From Bremia lactucae (lineage: Eukaryota; Oomycota; Peronosporomycetes; Peronosporales; Peronosporaceae), in contig NC_090615.1 of NCBI RefSeq assembly GCF_004359215.1, positions 6,165,277-6,220,677 of the forward strand: DNA of 55,401 bases. Direction: 5' to 3'. This document shows, piece by piece, positions 11,485 through 22,682 of this stretch; within the stretch, counting starts at the first letter, position 1; each line of letters begins with the position of its first letter. The notes under the pieces are model-generated. The model searched no databases. It saw only the letters and a list, made by a program, of their open reading frames with translations, and had not been told where the DNA came from. A program made the position numbers and the translations under genes.

Positions 11485-12257
11485 TCTAAAGCGTTCATTA
11501 TTTTTGCGACCATTTCGGTCCGCATATTCTTTTTGTTTGTATTGTGCGCTTGCCGTCGCGTCACGGACTTTTCATGTGATGGCTAATCGCTCATCCACAA
11601 AGCGTTGTGCCTCGCCCACGCTTTTAACATCAAACTCGCCTATGACACCTCCGAGAGGTCGGTCATAAGGCGTAGTCGTATTAATCACTGCTAAACTGGC
11701 AGAAACACAAGGGCAAATTTCTGTCGTTAACATGATACCCTCGCGGGTCATCGTCATATTGACGGAACTATGTCCCTCTTTCGCACCGAGCATAGTAAGG
11801 GGCCCTCCCCCACTAAGACTCCGCCTGCGCCAAACGAGAATAGCGCCCGAGGATGGCGCAGTCCGTTAATATAAAACGGTGTCACACCCGTACTGGCGTG
11901 GACACTTTTGTTTATAGCGAACTCCACAAAGGGGAATTGTTTGCTCTATTGTCTGGGAGCTGCTATCGTACGTAAGACATCCGTCACGACCCGATTAGCA
12001 CATTCTGTTTGGCCATCGGTCTGGGGGTGATCATATGGAGCTTGCTACCTAGCAACTCAAACATATGTAGCCAGAAACCAGACGTAAAACGTGGATCCCG
12101 GTCCGATACGATGGACTCGGGCATCCCGTGTAGTCCAGGAACAGCAAAGCTGCCTCCTTGCCTGTGATCTATGTTTTACATGGTGCTAAATGCACCATTT
12201 TGCTCAGTCTGTCTTCAAAGACGGCGAGCTCCGTCCGACTTCTTGTCATTGCTCTTT

Positions 12258-12772
12258 TCATCTCCCAGTCTCCACGAGCTGGGTAGGAGATGGTGACGTT
12301 TGACATCCCGTCAACGCATCCTTACCTGTATTCGACACGACATCAGTTGCATACGCCTCTCGCAGATGCACATTCTTTCTTTTGTCCTGCGTAAAGTTCG
12401 CAAATGTGCGTGTACGCCAGTCTATCCATGGTTGGTGTCTTTTCAACCATGGCATGCCTAGGTAGAGGTCATACGGACTCTCCATACCTGGCACTGTGAA
12501 CTTCTCTTTACAAGAGATGTTACTAAAGCTGAAGGCGAGTTCTACCTGAACTCCCTCAAACATAACGAGCGCACCGGCGCTAAATGAACGGTCGCCTCTT
12601 CTCACTTGCCATCCTGTTAAGGAGACTCAACACATCACCGGTCTCTTTCTTAGAGCCGCGAGTTATACAAAATATTGTGATGCACCTGAATTCACTAGGA
12701 GGGTCATCACCTGGTCATAGCTTCTTAATAGAGCGCTATAGACCAGCAGGGTTGAGGTCCAAAATTTCGAGA
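12258..12772 (-). pseudogene. Aspartic protease, family B (copy 2, continuous with gag)
   Basis: Same sequence as 9286-9800, including Asn in place of the catalytic Asp in LLVNSGAS. Here the upstream DNA continues into the gag nucleocapsid region, so this is the natural junction. Confidence 0.75.
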
Positions 12773-12894
12773 CCTCAGGGACTATGCTACCCATTTGTTC
12801 GATAACTCTGAATTTAGGGGTAGCTTCAGAGTCCGCGTAAGTAGGGCATCCCGCCCCTACTGCGCTCCTGCATTTCCTGACCCCTCAGTGGTCG

Positions 12895-14005
12895 ATGCAG
12901 AACTCATGCGTCTCGCACGCTGGTTCTTGCCATCGCCTTTGGGAAGAGAGTCCTCTTGCTGGGCATCTTTCCCCCAGCAGTGACCCTGGTATAGCGGTGA
13001 ACTATCATATGGCCGCGCTTGCCGCAATTAAAACAGACCACGTCTTTATCACCCAACTCCATAGGAGTGGCATCTGCCCTCTCGGCCGACGGCTTAAACC
13101 AAGCTGTCGCCGAGGCACTGTTGCAGGATTGCTCCTCAACTAAGGCAATTTGGATTGCCTCTTCCAACGTCGACCGCACCTTTCTGAAAAAGCCTGTCGC
13201 GATGAACCATGCCGTAGTCCGTTCATCAACGTGAGCACCTTAATGTGCTCCGGAATCGGACCTACGGTTATGGACGCCGACAGCGAGCGCATCTCTTGCA
13301 CATACTCTTGCAGAGATCGCTTCGCCTGTCGCGCTCCAAAGAAGCACGCCTGAAGCAACACTTCGTTGTTCGGCGGCTGGCACATGGCGCAAATCTTTTC
13401 TTTAAAGATTGCCCATGTAGGTAACGCCTTTATGTCCGCCATAAGCGCCGAGTAAGCCCACTCTGAGGCCTTACCGCGCAGGTGCGACATGGCGTACGAC
13501 ACCATCTGGTTGTCGTCCTCGATGAGCTTGGCGACACCGCATTGCTCCACGGCTAAAAGCCAGTGGACAATCGTGTGCGCCACAGTTCCATCGAACTTGG
13601 GCGGGTCCATCCGAATGGGCCTCGGCTGATGTGGCCGGCAGAGAGCATCTCAACAATCCTGTTGAGAGCCTCGCTCCGAACCTGCTCATGCCTCAGCTCA
13701 TCCTGAGTCTGGGTGACGGACTCCGCCGCAGCATGGCCTTGTGCCTCGGACGCGGCTCTCCGCTGTCCGAGCACGAATGCCTCAAACTGCTTCAAATGAG
13801 CAACATGTTGCTCAGGAGAGCTGCCCAAGTTCCTGGCCAGGACTTTTTCGCCAAATCTCTCCGCCATGTGGCCTGCCACCTCACGATGATGCTCGGAGAG
13901 GTAGGAGAAATGAGCCCAATCGATATTGAGGCTTATCCTCACATATACACGCAGAGATGCGGGACGTGGGAAGGATTTTAAGTGCCGCCTAGTGTAGGCG
14001 GACAC
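12895..14005 (-). pseudogene. Family B gag (element 3)
   Basis: N-terminal part 14005-13553 (AHFSYLSEHHREVAGHMAE and a helical stretch). Capsid-like core 13610-13140 (MDPPKFDG, LLAVEQCGV, YAMSHLRGKASEWAY, FGARQAKRSLQEYVQEMRSL), typical of the Retrotrans_gag fold. Nucleocapsid 13179-12904 with CFNCGKRGHM, whose last zinc ligand is lost (HMIVHR instead of HxxxxC). Frame breaks lie between the pieces. The PBS lies between the gag start and the 5' LTR. Confidence 0.85.
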
Positions 14006-14525
14006 GTCTCAATGCGGCCACGCTCTACTTAGACACACACCCATGCACAGCGAGGAAGCGGTTAGATCGTCTACTCTCGCGTGCCGTGAGGTAGTTGTGG
14101 TGGGCGCCTTAGCGACCTCACCCAGCGCACTAAATACTCCAGTAAAGTGTCGTCACGGGAGCGGTGATCCGACTCCTGGTGTGCGCTTACCAAGTAGGAA
14201 GTAGTCTTTACACTGATTTAGATTCAATCGCATTTAATATTAATACCTTTTCTTACAAATACTAAAGTGTCATCTTTGTCGATAATACTAATATGTATTG
14301 CGAGCGTATCTTTCTAAATACCTCGCGTAACAAGATGGCGCTAGCCGTCATCCCTTCTAATGTGAATGCACCTATGTGCATCACATACACAAGGGTGGGT
14401 CACAATGTGAACCACACCCAAGTGGTGGGTCTAATTACATAATTTAAGTAGCTGACCATCCCCTTAAGTACATCAAGTAAACTTAACGGGGACCGTGTAA
14501 CATTAGGGCAATTTTACCCGTAACA
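13993..14525 (-). repeat. Family B LTR (5' LTR of element 3)
   Basis: 533 bp, plus strand TGTAGGCGGACACGTCT ... CCCGTAACA. The right flank is GCAGG (14526-14530), the partner of 6102-6106. Confidence 0.9.
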
Positions 14526-14530
14526 GCAGG

Positions 14531-14832
14531 AGTAACAATCAGAGTTCGATGCATTAAATGTTTGTACAAGTACTTTGCAATTTATTCCGACAAATCAATA
14601 AGGGACTTAATTAAAGGCACCGATCCAAGTACTATAAGCGTCCCATTAATCCATTAGATCTTAGCAAACTTCCTCGACATTGTTTGTTTTAATACGATAT
14701 GTATGATCCAGACTTCACTTCGAGACACCGGCTACGTCCTAGGCAATACTCGCAAAATGTCACGGCGTCTTGCCTCGATAATGGGTATACGTTTCCTGCT
14801 ACGCTTCAGCACGAAGATAGTCATATATTTTT
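14531..14832. other. Intergenic DNA between retroelements
   Basis: No ORF, repeat or RNA gene that I can support. It ends in the run ttttt (14828-14832) that abuts the solo LTR. Confidence 0.5.
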
Positions 14833-15260
14833 TGTAACGGGGCACTGCCGACTTATACTGCTTCAGAACAAGTCCACTTCGCACTGCCTCAGTGCGAGTG
14901 GTGCCTCACGTCACTTCACGTACACTAGTACGTGCAGAGGAAGTCTTCTCTTTAAAATACTTGCTTTAAAGAGGGTTAATTAGACCTGGAATAATATAAT
15001 TAAGTTTTTATTGTCTATGTACTTGATACTACCTTAATTATAAACTAATACAAAACATGTACTAAAAGTCTTATCTGTCTGTCTCTTTGCGCGCGTCCAG
15101 CGCTGACTGGACCGCGGAGAAAGTAGATATAATGGTCTGTATCTACCAATGGATAAGCTTTCCGAATTTTAGTATGAAATATTCTCCAAATATTATCATC
15201 CTTTAATATAATATATCAATTAACAGCCTTTAAGTGATAATTTCATGTAACGATACACCC
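14833..15260 (-). repeat. Family A solo LTR, first part (interrupted)
   Basis: Reads TGTAACGGGGCACTGCC on the left and stops at ...CGATACACCC, seven bases short of the usual end. The missing TGTTACA is at 20595-20601, on the far side of element 2. The rejoined LTR is 435 bp and is flanked by ttttt on both sides (14828-14832 and 20602-20606), a possible 5-bp target duplication. It has no internal region, hence a solo LTR. Confidence 0.9.
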
Positions 15261-15748
15261 TGTAGCGGAGCTACCTCGCACCTAAAGTCAGAGGAAGACT
15301 TTCAGACTCAGAGAGTCACTTAGTTCTATTGAACTAATGAGTTTAACAACTCAGGGAGTCCTACAAGTTATCAAAGCTTAAGGAATCCTAGTTCAAGGGA
15401 TTCAGGGGTTCGTAGAACCAAGTGGCAACTAGTGCCCAAGAGGATATACCTCAAAAAGGCTTCTATCTCTTACAGATCAATGCGCAAGCGTTAGGAAGGC
15501 TCTTAATGCTTTAAGATCAAAAGGGGAACTGAACTTTATTTAATTATTTAAATCTAAAAACCTTACCCTAGCTAATTAAAATAATAGATTTTGACCGCCA
15601 GATTTATATCTGGCGGCGACACATTTATTGCCAATAATAATTGGGATTGAAGTAACTAACTATTATAAAATTAATATAAAAGGGTATTTTACCCATAAAG
15701 TAAATGTACCACAACAACGGTTCTCCAACGGATGTGTGCCCCATTACA
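15261..15748 (-). repeat. Family D LTR (3' LTR of element 2)
   Basis: 488 bp. In element sense TGTAATGGGGCACACATCC ... CTCCGCTACA. Contains CCGCCAGATTTATATCTGGCGG (about 15596-15616), a near-perfect inverted repeat present in both LTRs. Confidence 0.92.
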
Positions 15749-15760
15749 CCCTCCCTCATC
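15749..15760 (-). promoter_or_regulatory. Polypurine tract of element 2
   Basis: The minus strand reads GATGAGGGAGGG directly before the 3' LTR. This fixes minus as element sense and shows that the plus-strand ORF at 15851 is genuinely antisense. Confidence 0.7.
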
Positions 15761-15850
15761 AGACTTTTGACAACATTTGCTTCATTTCCTTTTGAGGTTG
15801 GAACCCAAACCCAGCTAACCGTTTGGTTGTGTTTTCCATTCCTTTGTCTG

Positions 15851-16942
15851 ATGACAATCACGCGTGAGTCACAGACTCTGAGCACCTTCCTCGACGATGA
15901 GGAAATGGTGGACTTTGAAAGTCACTCTCAACCAGAGGAGGAGGAAAAAGAGCGGCGTTCGCTCACGCCTTCTCCTCCGGACGAACGTCGGCGAGCCCCG
16001 AATCCGCTCCCAGAACGTGGTGCCGCTGATGTCTTAACTGCATTGAGCAGGACACGGGACCCTGAGTCCAACATTATTACGAATCCGCTCGATGAAGAGC
16101 AAGAGCAGATGATCCTCATAGAGGAAAGAGCTCGTCGTCGAGCTGCCGAAATAGCGAAAGCTAAGGCTCATAGTGAATATAGATTCACTCCGCTCAGTGC
16201 GGACGAGCGTCTCAAAGAGATAGCGGGTCATAGCTTGGCCATCTACATTCTGGTGACCCGGCGAGGACGCCGGAGGAGATCGCTGCTGGCGAAGCTCTTC
16301 ATGAGCAATACTTAGCCAAAGGTAATGACGCGAAGCCAGTATCTGACGCGTTCACGTGATCAAGCCCGTGGGGCTTCGGTGACCTCCATGAGGGAAATCC
16401 CGATCGTTTTGTTTCCAAACGAAACAAGAACTGAAAACGAAGTCTCATTTCAGAAATGGGTTTACCGGGCATGCAAACTCCGTAATATCTGGAATATCAG
16501 AGAGTCTGCGGATAGAGGTGATGATCGTTTGGAACGGAAGCTTCGCTTCGACTTTGCTAAGTTTAAGCCCAAAGGCCAGTTACGTTCGGCATTTATGCCA
16601 CAAAACGAATAAGGACCTAGCCAATATTTCTGTGCTTCAGTTGACCGTACAACCAAGGATCGAAGCCGCACTGAGGCTTTAGATCCACCTTATCGCACGT
16701 TTAGTGGTGGGAAGCGTCGTTTGACGCGAGTTAACCCTGAGCTTGGCGCTCAAAAATGTCAACGGTGTACGGGCAATCTTGCCAAAGAGGTACTTCGAAC
16801 TCCCAAGAGTTTTCAGAAGAGGGGTACCCTAGCCACTTCGCCAGATACTGGTATTGACCGTCATGACGACGTCGCTTTTAAAGTTTCTTTACATGAAACT
16901 GAAATCCGCTCTAAGGCCTCGCTATCCAATGAAGCATCCTAA
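15851..16942 (+). pseudogene. Antisense ORF (aORF) of element 2
   Basis: The ATG at 15851 lies 103 bp inside the 3' LTR. Order: acidic Ser/Pro N-terminus (FLDDEEMVDFESHSQPEEEE, SLTPSPPDERRR); a charged helix (EEQEQMILIEERARRRAAEI); a segment at about 16250-16340 that reads GDPARTPEEIAAGEALHEQYL in a shifted frame; a basic domain (SFQKWVYRACKLRNIWNI, 16325-16612); and a C-terminal piece with CQRC (16721-16942). At least three frame breaks. No database family recognised. Position and layout match the antisense ORFs of elements 1, 3 and 4, although the sequence is much more diverged. Confidence 0.55.
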
Positions 16943-18107
16943 AAAAGGAATTCCATCTGCGCTAAAAATGCATTTTTTGGTGCATTGGCATGCGATTTGT
17001 TTGTGCGCATGCACTCGAGCACTGCTCGCAAATGGTCTAAATGGTTTTCCATGTCCGACCGACACTGCTCCGCACGACTATGGACAAAAATTTCATGAAA
17101 TAAGTCTGTGCATAATCTCGATGAGGGCGAAACAATTGCGTCACTAGACGATTAAATGTTGCCGGGGCGTTGGAAATCCCTTGTGGCATAACCAGCCACT
17201 CCCATTACATGCCGCTTGGGATGCTAACCGCTGTAAGCGGGATATCACTAGCTCGCAAGAACAATTAGTAGTAAACATCGACTAAGTCCAATGCACTGTA
17301 CATTGTACATTCCACCATATTGTTCTGAAGAACATCCTTTCTAGGAATGGGGGCTTGTGCTGGTATAGTGGCAGCATTAACCTTATTATAAGCATGTACA
17401 AAGCGCCATTGACCATTTGGCTTTTTGACACAAAATGTCGGTGTCGAATGAGGAGATTTGCTCTCTCGTAGCATTCCAGCCTCGTGCTTAGCACGGAAGA
17501 AATCGTCAATGACGTCAAACTGCTCCCTTGGTAAAGGCCATTGTCTTGTGACACAATATTTGGTTCCCGGACCTAAGTCAATTTCATGACAAACACCTCT
17601 ATCCGGAGGTAAAACAGATGGTGGGTTATTACACACCACATCGTGGAATTCCTTAATTATAGAATAAAAGGGATCCGTAGGATCTTTAAGGATCGATGAC
17701 CCACTTCGCGCACTAAGTGCAGCATTTGTGTCATCGAGGACAGCTTCGTCGAGATGTGACGATGAGTTTAACTCAACCGAAGGTCGAATGACCACCATTT
17801 CAGATAAGTCACTAGCTTTTAAGGCTCGACCGCACTCATCAATCGACATTTCGTCTAGCTCCAAAGGAGCATGTAACGGAGGAATTGGCGCAAGGCTAAC
17901 TTTCCCCTCAATGTTCCCGGTTACGCCATTTAAAAACGTGTGTACTTGCTCACTCGTATCACTTTGTGAGGGTATACACGCTTCGTGTTCACTCTGTCTG
18001 GGAGTGGAAACAATACGCCTCATAGAGGCCGGGATATTGACGTCCCCGGGTTTTCCAGCCTGTATTGGTTCTATACAAGACATGGTGTCTAATTTGTCAT
18101 CCGACAA
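16940..18107 (-). pseudogene. Family D gypsy reverse transcriptase region
   Basis: From 18107: a linker, then RT with KEFHDVVCNNPPSVLPPDRG, EIDLGPGTKYCVTRQWPLP, RESKSPHSTPTFCVKKPNGQWRFV and AYNKVNAATIPAQAPIPRKD, ending in frame at 17265 just past YSALDLVDVYY. The palm continues in shifted frames to about 16940, where the motif after NAPATFNR reads TYF and the catalytic box is broken. The N-terminal half is unusually well kept. No RNase H or integrase follows; the antisense ORF region begins instead. Confidence 0.85.
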
Positions 18108-18179
18108 GGAGTTAGGTAACTCAACCTTCCTTTTTCAGCGAACGTTTACGTGTCGCTTTACGTGCATTAGGAGGGTTTG

Positions 18180-18905
18180 ACCCAACAAATGCCCTGGCGA
18201 ACCTCCAATAGTGTCACTACTGACATTCAGTATGATGCCACCTCGGCCGATCATACTCGGTGGACTTAGAAGTGCCACTCCACGAATCTCAGGGATATTG
18301 TACCCTTGATGATTCGGCTTTAGGCCAACAATGCTTTCAGCATTTAGAAAATCGTTATTTTAACGAGTGTCACTCGACGGAGTACGTGCCATTCCACTTA
18401 TTTCTGCTGAGTCGGGCTCAGAATTATTGTTTTTAACATTAGAGTTTATTAATTCAGACATGCCAATGTCTAAAACACTGACAGCCTCATTCAATTTTCC
18501 GCGCCGATAACGCTTTTGTTGCCTAGCAAAGGTGGGTTCATGACTCTCCAAAAACTTTGCTAGGAACGTTGCGCGTGGCGTCTAAGGTCTTAGACCTCCA
18601 ATCGATTCATGGCTCATGGCGCTCAACCCGGGTTATACCTAGAATGAGATCATATCTCGAATCCAAATCAAGGACGAGACAGCGTTACATACTGTCAAAG
18701 TACAGAAACTTCATACCTGAGTTCAATGGAACTTTTAGAACAGTGACACGAGTCCCTGTCACTAAGCGAACAGTGATTGTATCACCTTCATGCGCTTTAA
18801 AGGCCTCAACATATTGTTGACTTCCTTCAAGGGAAAGGCGTCGAGCATAATTGCAAGACGCTCCTGAGTCAATAAAAATTGACCACGGCTAATCAAAGCC
18901 CTTTA
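18180..18905 (-). pseudogene. Family D aspartic protease region
   Basis: The active-site motif FIDSGASCNYARRLSLEG is readable at about 18880-18830 with D-S-G intact, followed by broken frames down to a hydrophilic linker (18551-18360). A fragment of this region (18217-18390) is also found at 53506-53680. Confidence 0.7.
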
Positions 18906-19049
18906 CAGTCGCTTGAGCGACTAGCAAGCCAGGCTTGTGCTCTCGCCCCGTGCCATTGAGCACCGAGCTAATCGGGGCTAGGTTTTGTTTATCCCCCCCT
19001 TCTTGAGGTTCAACAGAGCCTAGGTCTTCCCTAGTAGGGCGCCACGCCT

Positions 19050-20069
19050 CTATTGGGTATCGACGTTTTCCCGCACCGTACCAGATCTCTGGTATAGGTC
19101 GGAGTTGGAGCTCTTTCGAGCTTTACGCGAATTTTGAAGAGGGCAGGCAGGGCGTAAATGTTTCGTGCTTCCGCACATATAACAGCTACGGATGGTCTTA
19201 TGCTGTTCCACAGCTTGAAGAACCTCTTCTCCTTCCTCAACGAGGCATAAATCCATAGGTTCCGCTCTATTAGACGGAACCCATGTGCTCGAAGAGCTTG
19301 TTCGGTAAATAGGCGTGTAAACGCGAGCAGACTTAAAGTCGAACTGGGCGTGTAGCACTATGGCAACTGCCACTTCGAAAGTAGCAGGATGAGCTCGAAA
19401 TAATTCCGTCCGGGCAACGCCCTCATTGAGACCTCCCATAAGGATCGTCACTACAATTGCTTCTTGCACCGGGTCTTGATGCATAGATTCAATGAGAGTT
19501 CTCAACTCCTAGACAAAGTCCCCTAGGGTTCTTTTACCCTGTCGAGTCGCCAGGAGCCGTGCTCGCATGCGAAAAGCCTGATCAGGCGGTGCAAACATGC
19601 TCGTCATTTGCTGTTTCAGCGAATCCCATGAGGAAAAAGCGTCGTTTATGGACGTGCTGCACGATAGTGCCCATTCCATGGCTTTACCTCCGATGTTGGA
19701 AATGGCCATAGCCACCTTTTGCCGTTCTGTAACGAACAAGGCGGAATCAATGGACAATTCCATCTGCTTAATCTAAAAAGTGAGATTTTCTCCCTCTATT
19801 CCCCCAAATGTTTTCACATTTACAGTTAGAGGGCGAGCCCTCGGCTCTGAGTCAGGTACAGAGATGTACCGGGTTGGCATAGATGCGGCTAAATGGTCCT
19901 CTACCTGACCGATCGGGAAGGCTTCGTACCGCATGAAGGCTTCAAGCCTTGTATGCAGGACCTCTGGTCCCTGGGAGATAATAAATTCTATGTGCTCAAG
20001 CCCTAATACGGTTTTAAGCTTGTCATTAGCGGCGCGTTGCGCTTCTGACAATTCTCGATCCTCTTCCAT
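19050..20069 (-). pseudogene. Family D gag
   Basis: Start at 20069 ([19 protein letters not shown]). The matrix-like N-terminus runs to 19773. After a stop, the capsid-like core 19763-19509 (AMAISNIGGKAMEWAL, SWDSLKQQMTSMFAPP, RQGKRTLGDFV). After another stop, 19505-19050 ends in a canonical CCHC knuckle (CYMCGSTKHLRPAC). Two simple stops separate three otherwise well-kept frames, so decay is light. Confidence 0.88.
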
Positions 20070-20107
20070 TTTCGTGAGAAATTAGTCTTTAAAAGACTCA
20101 GGCGTGG

Positions 20108-20127
20108 ATTGACTACGAGTGCCACCA
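20108..20127 (-). promoter_or_regulatory. Primer binding site of element 2
   Basis: The minus strand reads TGGTGGCACTCGTAGTCAAT, two bases after the end of the 5' LTR (CTCCGCTACA). Same core as the sites of families A and B. Confidence 0.6.
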
Positions 20128-20129
20128 GG

Positions 20130-20589
20130 TGTAGCGGAGCCACCTCGCTCTTAAAGTCAGAGGAAGACTTTCAGACTCAGAGAGTCACTTAGTTCTATTG
20201 AACTAATGGGTTTAACAACTCAGGGAGTCGTATAAGCTATCAAAGCTTAAGGAATCCTAGTTTAAGGGATTCAACCAAGTGGCAACTAGTGCCCAAGAGG
20301 ATATACCTCAAAAAGGCTTCTATCTCTTACAGATCAATGCGCAAGCGTTAGGAAGGCTCTTAATGCTTTAAGATCAAAAGGGGAACTGAACTTTATTTAA
20401 TTATTTAAATCTAAAAACCTTACCCTAGCTAATTAAAATAATAGATTTTGACCGCCAGATTTATATCTGGCGGAGACCACATTTATTACCCATAATAATT
20501 GGGATTGAAGTAACTAACTATTTTAAAATTAGATAAAAGGGATATTGTACCACAACAACGGTTCTCCAACCGATGTGTGCCCCATTACA
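20130..20589 (-). repeat. Family D LTR (5' LTR of element 2)
   Basis: 460 bp, close copy of 15261-15748, lacking a short stretch around the 15411-15422 equivalent and differing near the outer end. Confidence 0.92.
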
Positions 20590-20594
20590 CACCC

Positions 20595-20601
20595 TGTTAC
20601 A
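20595..20601 (-). repeat. Family A solo LTR, remaining end
   Basis: TGTTACA completes the LTR interrupted at 15260, right after the CACCC duplication at 20590-20594. It is followed by ttttt. Confidence 0.85.
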
Positions 20602-21319
20602 TTTTTTTCTTTCATATCCAATCGACAAAATTCGTGGCGTCGTCACCTTAGGTAAGCTAGCTTTGAATGTCCTGTCGTTGTTAACTTTTGGCAAGGAAAA
20701 AACTGCCGCAGTAAAGTTTCGAAGCATTACAACTAATTCGACTTCTGCAAGCTATTCTTACTCACTGACCTGATAATAAAAACTTGCATTTATCCACATA
20801 CTCGTTGCGATATACCGACTAAGGCTATTCTTAAAAATTTGATTAGTCTCATAATTCGCAGCGCCATCCTCATCCATTTGGATGATGGAAATGTGTAACA
20901 CATCCCACTATATGCCACTATACTAAGGCTCCACTTTCTCGTTCATTTCGACCGAAAATTTTGTGCCCAGCCACACAAAAAAATCACCATCGACCGTTTC
21001 TATACAATTTCTTTAGGCCTTTTGGTCCCTGTACTTCCAAATTTATTTATGCGCTTGCTATTTTTCTATAATTAACTCGCGCCTTTTCGACTAAAGATGG
21101 TGGTTATATATCCACATGCCTGGCTGCTCGATTGCTATTCCTATCGTACGTGCTAACGCAACGTCCAGCACGGCGTTCCAGACAACAATACCTGCGTAAA
21201 CAGCACCAATTTCTGTGTTGGTCGGATTGCATTCTTCGCCGATTTCTTTAGATCGTTTCAAAGCCAAGGCTGCGGGACTTTGGCCCTACGCATCAAGAAG
21301 AAACGCATTTGACGACAAA
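20602..21319. promoter_or_regulatory. Upstream region of the PKA-like kinase gene
   Basis: About 700 bp between the retroelement nest and the kinase start. It holds no gene that I can support. The frame upstream of the ATG at 21320 stays open to 21215 but has no ATG there. No TATA box or Inr can be assigned with confidence. Confidence 0.4.
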
Positions 21320-22388
21320 ATGGCTTCGTTCCTCGTCGTGACGACTTCTCATAAATTTGGAACCCCGCTCGATAGCACACAATTTGACATTGGCGTCACG
21401 TTAGGAACCGGTTCATTTGGACGCGTGCGCTTTGCGACCCATAAAGTAAGTTTCAGTATCGTTGTATATTTCGTTTTTATCCTAGCGAGTAATAAAGAAT
21501 TGTGTTTTTTTTTTTATTTAGGCAACCAATACATACTGGGCAATAAAGATTTTGAAAAAAGCTGATATTGTTCGGCTTCAGCAGGTGGAACACATGCTTT
21601 CGGAAAAGAGGATTCTAGTAAGCTTGGACCATCCCTTTATTGTCAACTTGGCAGGGACGTACCAAGATCCCAGGTACTTGTATATGGTGCTCGAGTACGT
21701 CGTCGGTGGTGAGTTTTTCACGCATCTTCGAAAGGCTGGACGATTTAATACGAATACGGCCAAGTTCTATGCAGCTCAAGTCGTGTCGATTTTTGAGTAC
21801 ATGCATCAACAGGATTTCATCTACCGGGACTTAAAGCCTGAGAATTTGCTTCTTGACAGCAATGGGTACATTAAAATCACGGACTTTGGATTTGCCAAGC
21901 GAGTGGCTTTTAAAACGTATACGCTCTGTGGCACTCCCGAATACATTGCACCAGAGGTGTTACTGAACAAAGGGCACGGTAAAGGAGTGGATTGGTGGAC
22001 GTTAGGGATCTTGCTCTTTGAAATGCTTGCCGGTCAGCCACCTTTTTATGACGACGATCCCATGGGCATTTACCAGCTAGTTCTGTCTGGAAAGATTAGC
22101 TTTCCTCGACATTTTGATCGCAGTGCCAAGGGATTGATCAAACGGTTGCTCACAGCTGATCTTACGAAGCGATACGGTTGTCTTAAGAATGGTGTCGAAG
22201 ATATTAAAAAGCACAAGTTCTTTAGCGGTATGAATTGGGAAGACCTGCTCGCGCGCAAGGAGGCTGCACCGATTCTTCCACGCGTCAGTAGAGCCAATGA
22301 CACGTCTAATTTCGATAAGTATCCTGATTCATTCGAGGAAGCAATTGTTCCCGTCTACAATGGTATCGATCCATTTGCCGAGTTTTAG
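21320..22388 (+). CDS. cAMP-dependent protein kinase catalytic subunit-like (AGC kinase)
   Basis: Two exons, 21320-21445 and 21522-22388, around a 76-bp GTAAGT...TTTAG intron, giving 330 residues. Glycine loop GTGSFGRV (29-36), Lys49 in WAIKIL, alpha-C Glu68, YRDLKPEN (141-148), DFGFAK (161-166), and activation loop TYTLCGTPEY with Thr174 in the PDK1-site position. APE follows, and the C-terminus DPFAEF fits the AGC hydrophobic F-x-x-F ending. All catalytic residues are present. It phosphorylates Ser/Thr in cAMP signalling if paired with a regulatory subunit. The N-terminus is short, and the start chosen is the first in-frame ATG, with clean splicing after Lys42. PKG or a PRKX-like kinase is the main alternative. 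Confidence 0.93.
21446..21521 (+). other. Kinase intron
   Basis: GTAAGT donor, T-rich tract, TTTAG acceptor. Removing it joins the glycine-loop exon to the VAIK-equivalent lysine (WAIK) in frame. Confidence 0.88.
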
Positions 22389-22682
22389 AGTTTCTTAGGT
22401 TAGAATATTGGTGAGACAGAGTTATGAGAACAGGGCGATCGAGAGAAATTTAAATCATGGTCGTGTATGGGTCCTGCATTTCTATTTATGGGCGAGAGGC
22501 CGGCTGTAGGAAGTGTCTTCACGTCGCATTTTTTGTAGTCAAGTGGTTCCTATGGTACTTCAATCGACGTATTGCTACTAGGCCAATAATTTTCTGACAC
22601 TTATTGGGGATCTAGCATTTACTCTATAGACAGGTGCAACTTTAAGAGCGTAGTGGTAAACAATATTTTTTTTTCATACAAA
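22389..22682. other. Convergent intergenic region, kinase and SDR 3' ends
   Basis: No ORF supported. It must contain the 3' UTRs of both genes. A T-rich stretch near 22660-22675 could serve SDR transcript ending, but no AATAAA is clear. Confidence 0.4.

Larger units (their letters stand above)
9907..12877. repeat. Tandem copy 2 of the 2,971-bp unit
   Basis: Exact repeat of 6935-9905. It contains second copies of the antisense ORF (10399-10809, 10829-11161), the integrase C-terminal module (11095-11484) and the protease (12258-12772). Only this copy continues into gag. See the finding on the single-N join. Confidence 0.9.
6107..14525 (-). mobile_element. Element 3: family B gypsy element, deletion derivative with antisense ORF
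   Basis: Bounded by LTRs 6107-6653 and 13993-14525 and a GCAGG target duplication. In element sense (minus) it carries gag (14005-12895), a protease (12760-12258), then jumps into the late integrase region (about 12225-11095). RT, RNase H and the integrase core are absent, so it is non-autonomous. The antisense ORF starts 128 bp inside the 3' LTR on the plus strand. The interior contains an exact 2,972-bp repeat (6935-9905 and 9907-12877) separated by one N, so the real element may be only about 5.4 kb. Confidence 0.85.
15261..20589 (-). mobile_element. Element 2: complete family D gypsy element with antisense ORF
   Basis: LTR 15261-15748, interior, LTR 20130-20589. It is inserted into the family A solo LTR with a perfect 5-bp target duplication CACCC (15256-15260 and 20590-20594). 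Element sense is minus: gag 20069-19050, protease about 18900-18180, RT 18107-16940, then the antisense ORF (+) 15851-16942 next to the 3' LTR. RNase H and integrase are not recognisable. LTR pair nearly identical apart from small indels, so the insertion is fairly recent. Confidence 0.9.

Noticed and set aside
6935..12877. A genuine recent tandem duplication of accessory genes
   Set aside because: The exact identity and the N at the seam favour a scaffold error.
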